Made by a program: the position numbers and the translations under genes | Notes under the pieces: generated by a model | Seen by the model: only the letters and a program-made list of their open reading frames with translations | Databases searched by the model: none | Told to the model about the DNA's origin: nothing | Source of the DNA: Charina bottae | Lineage: Eukaryota > Chordata > Lepidosauria > Squamata > Charinaidae | Direction of reading: 5' to 3' | Length of the DNA stretch: 64,000 nucleotides | Assembly (NCBI GenBank): GCA_023362775.1 | Contig: JALMGJ010000020.1 | Coordinates: 6,699,501 to 6,763,500, forward strand | In this document: positions 40,501 through 46,500 of the stretch, piece after piece | How the letters are laid out: each line of letters opens with the position of its first letter | How positions within the stretch are numbered: position 1 is the first letter of the stretch

Positions 40501-43500
40501 TGTTACTTATACTAAAGGAAGATCATGTTTTCCATCTCTCTATTTTTAACCAGAACTTAGTACAGATAGTCCTCACTTAATGACAATTTGTTTAGTGATG
40601 GTTCAGACTTACGACAGTGCTGAAAAAACTGACTTACAACTGGTCTCACACTTACGACCGTCAAAGCATCCTTGCGGTCATGTGATCATGATTTGGGCGC
40701 TTGGCAACAGGTTCGCATTTATGACCATTGCAGCATCCCGTGGTCACGTGATCGCCACTTTCAACCTTCCTGGCTGGCTTCTGGCAAGCAAAATCAATGG
40801 GGAACTGCATGTTTTGCTTAACGACTGCGGTGATTTGTTTAATGACCACTGCAAAAAGGGTTGTAAAATTGGGTCAGATTCGCTTAACGACCGCTTTGCT
40901 TATGTCAGCCTCGCATGTTCGTCTGACATGCTTCTCTGAATGCTGTACACATGTAGATTGCTGGCTGTGCATTTCATTGCTTCTGACACTGAGGGTTATC
41001 ACAGCTTAGCAACCAAAATTCTGATCTCAATTGTGGTCATTAAGCGAGGACTACCTGTATAGGAACCTGGTTTCAATGTAATGCTCTACTAAGTTCTTTT
41101 CACTGAGAATTGGTTATATATTTTACTTAATTGACTGAAATGACCTTTATGCAGGGCTGAAATGGAACAAGACTGAATACTCAGGGGACTTTGATTTCCA
41201 TTGTACAGCAACTAGCACAGAAAGGAATATTCTTTTTTCCTGATAATTACCGAAAGATCCAACATGCCATTCTTGTGAACAAAGTTGCTGGTCCCATCTA
41301 TGTGATCTGTATCTTCCAGGCAACTATAGTTGATGCAAGAATCTGTCAGACTTCGAGGGAGATTGGCGCATGCCAAGGGCTCATGGGGCATTTCTGGTAT
41401 AGGCACCTGGTTGCACAGCTTGCGCATGTGCTCACTGAAGAAGTCGGCATAGCCCACATTGAAAGAGGCCAGCGTGGTATTGAAGGTGGCCACTGTGATG
41501 GTAGAAATTTGGGAACGTACTGCAAGAAAGTATCACAGATATTATTAGTCCATTGGGCAGAGCACTTAATATGAATGCATAAGCTGATTCATTTAAACAT
41601 GTGTATTCTGTTTTGGAATGTTACAACTACTACTGGCAACTAATTATGTGTGTAACCACCTACAAGTAGAACTAAATAGAGGAAAGAGAAATCTACTACT
41701 CCATTCTGGAAACCTTGTAAGATCTGGCAACATTTGGGGAAATGTTCATCAAAACTGAAGAATTCAACAACATGTCACCTTTACCTAATTCCTCCTTTAC
41801 CAACTCTGCCCTGTTCTGATGTACACTATAAGAAGGCTCACATATAGCCGGGTAGCTGATATAAGCGCATGTCTTGAAAAAATCCTGGGTAACTCAAACG
41901 TTTGTGACGTCTCATAGGAGAAAGGTGACTTAAGGTACCCTAATTCTAATTCGAACAAGTTGTCCTCTGGGCTTCTTCAAGAACTCTGTGGTGGAAAGTC
42001 ACTTGCTCAGTGCTTCTGAATATCACCTCACCGTGGCTGTTGGAGTGGTCTGGCAGGTCAGTAACCAATGTATGATGGGAATGGGAATGCCGAGCACTCA
42101 GAGTCCCCATCTCAGTAGCCGTATCGGAGCTGCCCCGCCTAGTAAATCTCCCTGGAGTAGAGAAAAGACATGCATTGTGCTGTTGGTGCTGCAATATCAT
42201 TTACTCAGGAATCATTTGCAAACTGCATAATAAAGGGCATTTTAAAAAAAAAGAGTAGGATTAGGATTCACAGGGGCTGTATCTTTGTGGATTGTCGCAA
42301 TACAAATTTCAGGTCATGAAAATGCCCACTGACTAAAGAGGCTTTGAATGAGGCACGGTTTCTTTTTTTAAAACAAATCAGGTCAGCAGTCAGTTGGTTG
42401 AAGAGATGGGGTAAACAAAGATGGCAAAATCATTTACTGTGAACTGAGTTCAAGAGGGGCTAGTTATAAATACTATGTTTTTTTCCCCCTTGTTCAGTCC
42501 TTGAAGTGTCCAGCACCAATCAGTGGGTAGTGGTGGAACCTAGGGAAGATTACTTGGCCTCGGAGCCCTGCTGAAACACCAGCTGATTTTTTATTCTAAC
42601 ACATCAATTTCATGGCTCACAGGGTGTAGGGTTTTTGGTGTTTTTGGTGGGAGGTTGTATGCCTTGTTTTCTTTTTATGGATCATGATTCTTAAAAGTAC
42701 TGGAGTGAGCAGCGTCAAAAGCTGGAAATGACTGGGCATCTCCAGATCAGAGAGGCCCTAGAAGTGGCAATGAAACTGCAGTAAAGAGCTGCTGCATTCG
42801 TTACTACAAAGATTATGAATCAGTGGGAAAGCGCTATCACAAAAGATTTGAAAATGCCTCCCCCCTTTCGAGTAAGATGAAGAGACCAGGAAAATTAGTA
42901 TCTTACTTGTAATACACAGTGATCATTAGGTGACTTAAGAGCTTTAGGAATTGGATTAGAATGGATCAATGAGATGGAAACAATCTGCTTCCAGTGGGCA
43001 GAAAATAATTAATTCTTGCATAATTATCCAGACTAAGCAAACAACAGATATGTAAGAATAAAAGAGAAATTTGTGTAAGTAATAACATATAACAAATGCC
43101 ATTCCTACAAGATTAGATTAATAGGATATTCCATCGGGTGGTGTTAAATGCTGTGAATGGACTTCTAACTGCATAATGAGATTTTCCCTCAGTCTTCTCC
43201 CTTCTTCACTCCTTTATTCCTTATTCCTCCTCCAATCTGGACTGGTGATCCCCTAACTCTCCAGAGGAGATTGGAGGATGTGTGACCAGCACAAATAGGA
43301 AAGAAGAATTCATTTCACTGTCAGATGTTGTTATCAGTAGATGGACACCACTGGGTACACTCCATGGTAATAAGCAACTGATCAATCAATCTGGTGAAGT
43401 CCACAACCAGCAGAAAACTCTGGTTTATCAGGAAAGTCACTTGTTCTCAGTAGGATCCTCTCATTCACCTAGGATAGTGGTTTGCCACCCTCCTCTCTCA

Positions 43501-46500
43501 ATGCCACGCCTGTCTTCACCAATCCCAGAGAAGCTGCCAAAAGAGAATGTGCTCCGAGTCGGCGATACGTCCAAATGGTCTTCATGGAGGAGGAAGGGCA
43601 CTCCCGTTCGTCGTTGTCTTTTCTTCCCTGTGTGGTGGAAGGGAATGGAGCCCTTGCGTTCACGATCCTCCTTGCGGCTCTTGAACTGCAGGAAAAATGT
43701 AGGAAGAAATCTATGCGGGACAACCCATAAGGGAATGGCAGAAAGCATGAAGAAGAATTCAGGGGGTAACTCTTTTCTTAGGCTCGGATTCTTGAAACTA
43801 GCCTGGAATTCATTTCCTTTTCCTTTGGGCCTATACTGTTTTATCTAACTAGAGTAGGGGTAGGCAATTTTTTTTCCAAGAAGGCTGAAGCTCCCAAAAC
43901 AATAGGCTACATCACAGCTATTAACTATATTGGGTTTCTCTGGAGAGTTTGGTACTTGTCATTTTTGAATTACAAAAGCCTCTTTTATTTTCATGTGTTT
44001 TTCTACTTCAAAAGGGCTGGATACGATGGTATGGGGCGGCAGGTAGCTCTGAGGCCACAATTTGCCCAATTCTGATATAAAGTGACCTAACTAGGAGCGG
44101 GTGTATGTTGCATTAATAATAGCAATACAAGTGAACTTTAGCTCATTAGAAGGAGTTGGGTTTTAGTTTGATAGACTGATGGAGAGTGGGTTTGGGATAC
44201 AGATGGTGTCGTGGTATAAAGAAGTGACCATGGAATTGCAGTGGAATATGGGCCTGGTATACCTAGTTCCAGATCTGACCAAGACAGAGCTGGTGCCAAT
44301 AAGACTGGAAAATATTAGGCTAGGTGCATCAGGAGTTTGACTCAATAACTGGTAACTGGTTATGTATGTGCAAAATGAGTGCACAGAACCTTTTATCGCA
44401 TAAGAAAATATTGTGATTTTCTCTATATTGCATGGATGTGTGAGAATAATTCCACTGTGTATGTCTCAAGGTAACTTCTTCCTCTGGAGTAATCTTAAAT
44501 ATCCAGTTCCACTTTGGCATCTGAATCAGAAGCCATTAAGGCTGACAGCTCGGCAGTTCGAAACCCAGAGCGTGAGCCGCATGCCGGAGTGAGCTACCAG
44601 CAATTAGTCCCAGCTCCTGCCAACCTAGCAGTTCAAAAGCATGCAAATGCGAGTAGATAAATTGGTACCGCTCCAGTGGGAAAAATTACAGGGACATGAA
44701 AGGAGCCTCCTCGGGCATCCCCCGGGCAATGGTGATGTCATCGGCAAATCCTTTCACTACAAAAGCGCCTTGGTGCTTCTGACACGAAAAAAAAATCTTT
44801 CCACTGTCACAAATAATTATCAAAATATGCTTGAGAACACTCAAAAGACTGTGTGACCAGCTAGACAAAACATAGCAGTTACACTTAACAATCTTCCCAC
44901 TTTTTCTTAATGAAAAGCAGCAGCCTCAGGGGAAAGGAGGGCCCCTTCTCACTGCAGGCCATTTTGTTATTTTAAAACCTCTCTCCCCAAGTCGCTCCTC
45001 CTTCCTACCAGCTTCAGGAATGGAATCCTGAAGGCGATTTTGATCAGAAAAATTCACAATTTCCTTGCAGTTGCTTTTGCTTTGGTTTGTTTCTTTCAAA
45101 GGAAGATTGTTCCGTGGTGTGTATACTCTTCATTTACCTCTAATCAGATCCAGCATAGGGGTCCTCCTGATCCTTAGCAAGAAGCCTGCTACCCCTTCCT
45201 GCACACAGACCGTAAAAAGGTAAAGGTTCCCCCCGCATATTTGTGCAGTTGTGTCTGACTCTAGGGGCCGGTGCTCATCTCCGTTTGTTAGCCGAAGAGC
45301 CAGCGTTGTCTGAAGACGCTTCCACGGTCATGTGGCCGGCATGATGCACACGGAACGCTGTTACCTTCCCACCGAAGTGGTACCTATTTATCTACTTCCA
45401 TTTGCATGCTTTCGAATTGCTTGGTTGGCAAGAGCTGGAGCTAGTGCGGGAGCTCACTCCGTCACGCGGGGCTAGGGATTCGAACTTGCGATCTTCTGAT
45501 CGACAAGCCTGGCATCTTACCCGCTGAGCCACCATGCCCCTTACACAGACCGTACCAGGCCGTAGATCTTAACTGTACCCCATTACCAAAGGAGCAACAG
45601 CAAGGTTAAAACTAAATCCAATTGCGGTATTGGCCTCCCCCATCTAGTAAAATGCAATCAGTATGTTATTAAGGGATCACACATGGAATTTAAAGCATCA
45701 TAGTTTAATTTACCTTTTTAAATATATTCATTCCCAAATCAGAGGAGAGATCTGGAACTGCTGGCCTCCTCAGGTTAGTTAGGGACACTTTGGCAAAAGC
45801 TTCGGTACTTAATGATTTTTCTTCCTCGTTGCATTTCACTGTGAGATCCTACACTCCCCAAGAAAGACAAGAAACACACAAGCCTGTAGGATGACTAGGA
45901 AAGCAGCTACTATTTTTCCTTCTTGCAAACAGTGTTTGTTTCCTTTGGATGATAGAGAATTGGAACCTTGTGGTGGTGCCTGGACTGTAACGTTTTGAAT
46001 ATGAATGAAATGTTTTAATTTATTTTATTCATATTCAAAATGTTGCAGTGCTGGATGTTTCTTGGACCAGTTTCCTACCTCTCCAGACTTCTCTCTGTCC
46101 ATATTCCAAAATTTTTCTCTATAGTCTATTAGTGTTCTATAGAAAGTATAGAACAATTTTCATTGGCTACTTTGGGGTCCCTATGTCAGATTTTTTTTTT
46201 CTTAAAAGACTTGTACTTCTGCAGACTTCAAGATTTAGCCAAGCTGGCTACTGTTCCTAACTATCTGCTTATCTGCACCTCTCTCTCATTCTCTCTCATC
46301 TGAGGAAATGTTCTTCATTGATTTCTCATGATTGATAGTATAGAAAAAAACTAACCAATACTTCCTCTGCTTCCCTACAAATACCAAGAGGTCCTTATGA
46401 TTATAATGACGCCCCTCATCCTTTGTTGCTCGCTTTATTTAGGTTCTTTTAGCATAAACACCCATGTATAGAAATATTTCAGAAGTAAAAGAGAAGTAAA

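Larger units (their letters stand above)
38720..41250. other. UNC80 intron w5-w6
   Basis: Holds a degraded CR1 LINE (39040..40110) and a mariner-type MITE (40563..41057). I see nothing else. Confidence 0.6.
43686..45713. other. UNC80 intron w2-w3
   Basis: Contains a possible hAT remnant (43855..44080), a diverged SINE (44535..44790) and an inverted Sauria SINE (45215..45542). Confidence 0.6.

Noticed and set aside
40580..40939. 119-codon frame at 40.6-40.9 kb
   Set aside because: It falls wholly inside the mariner-type MITE, with no recognisable domain.
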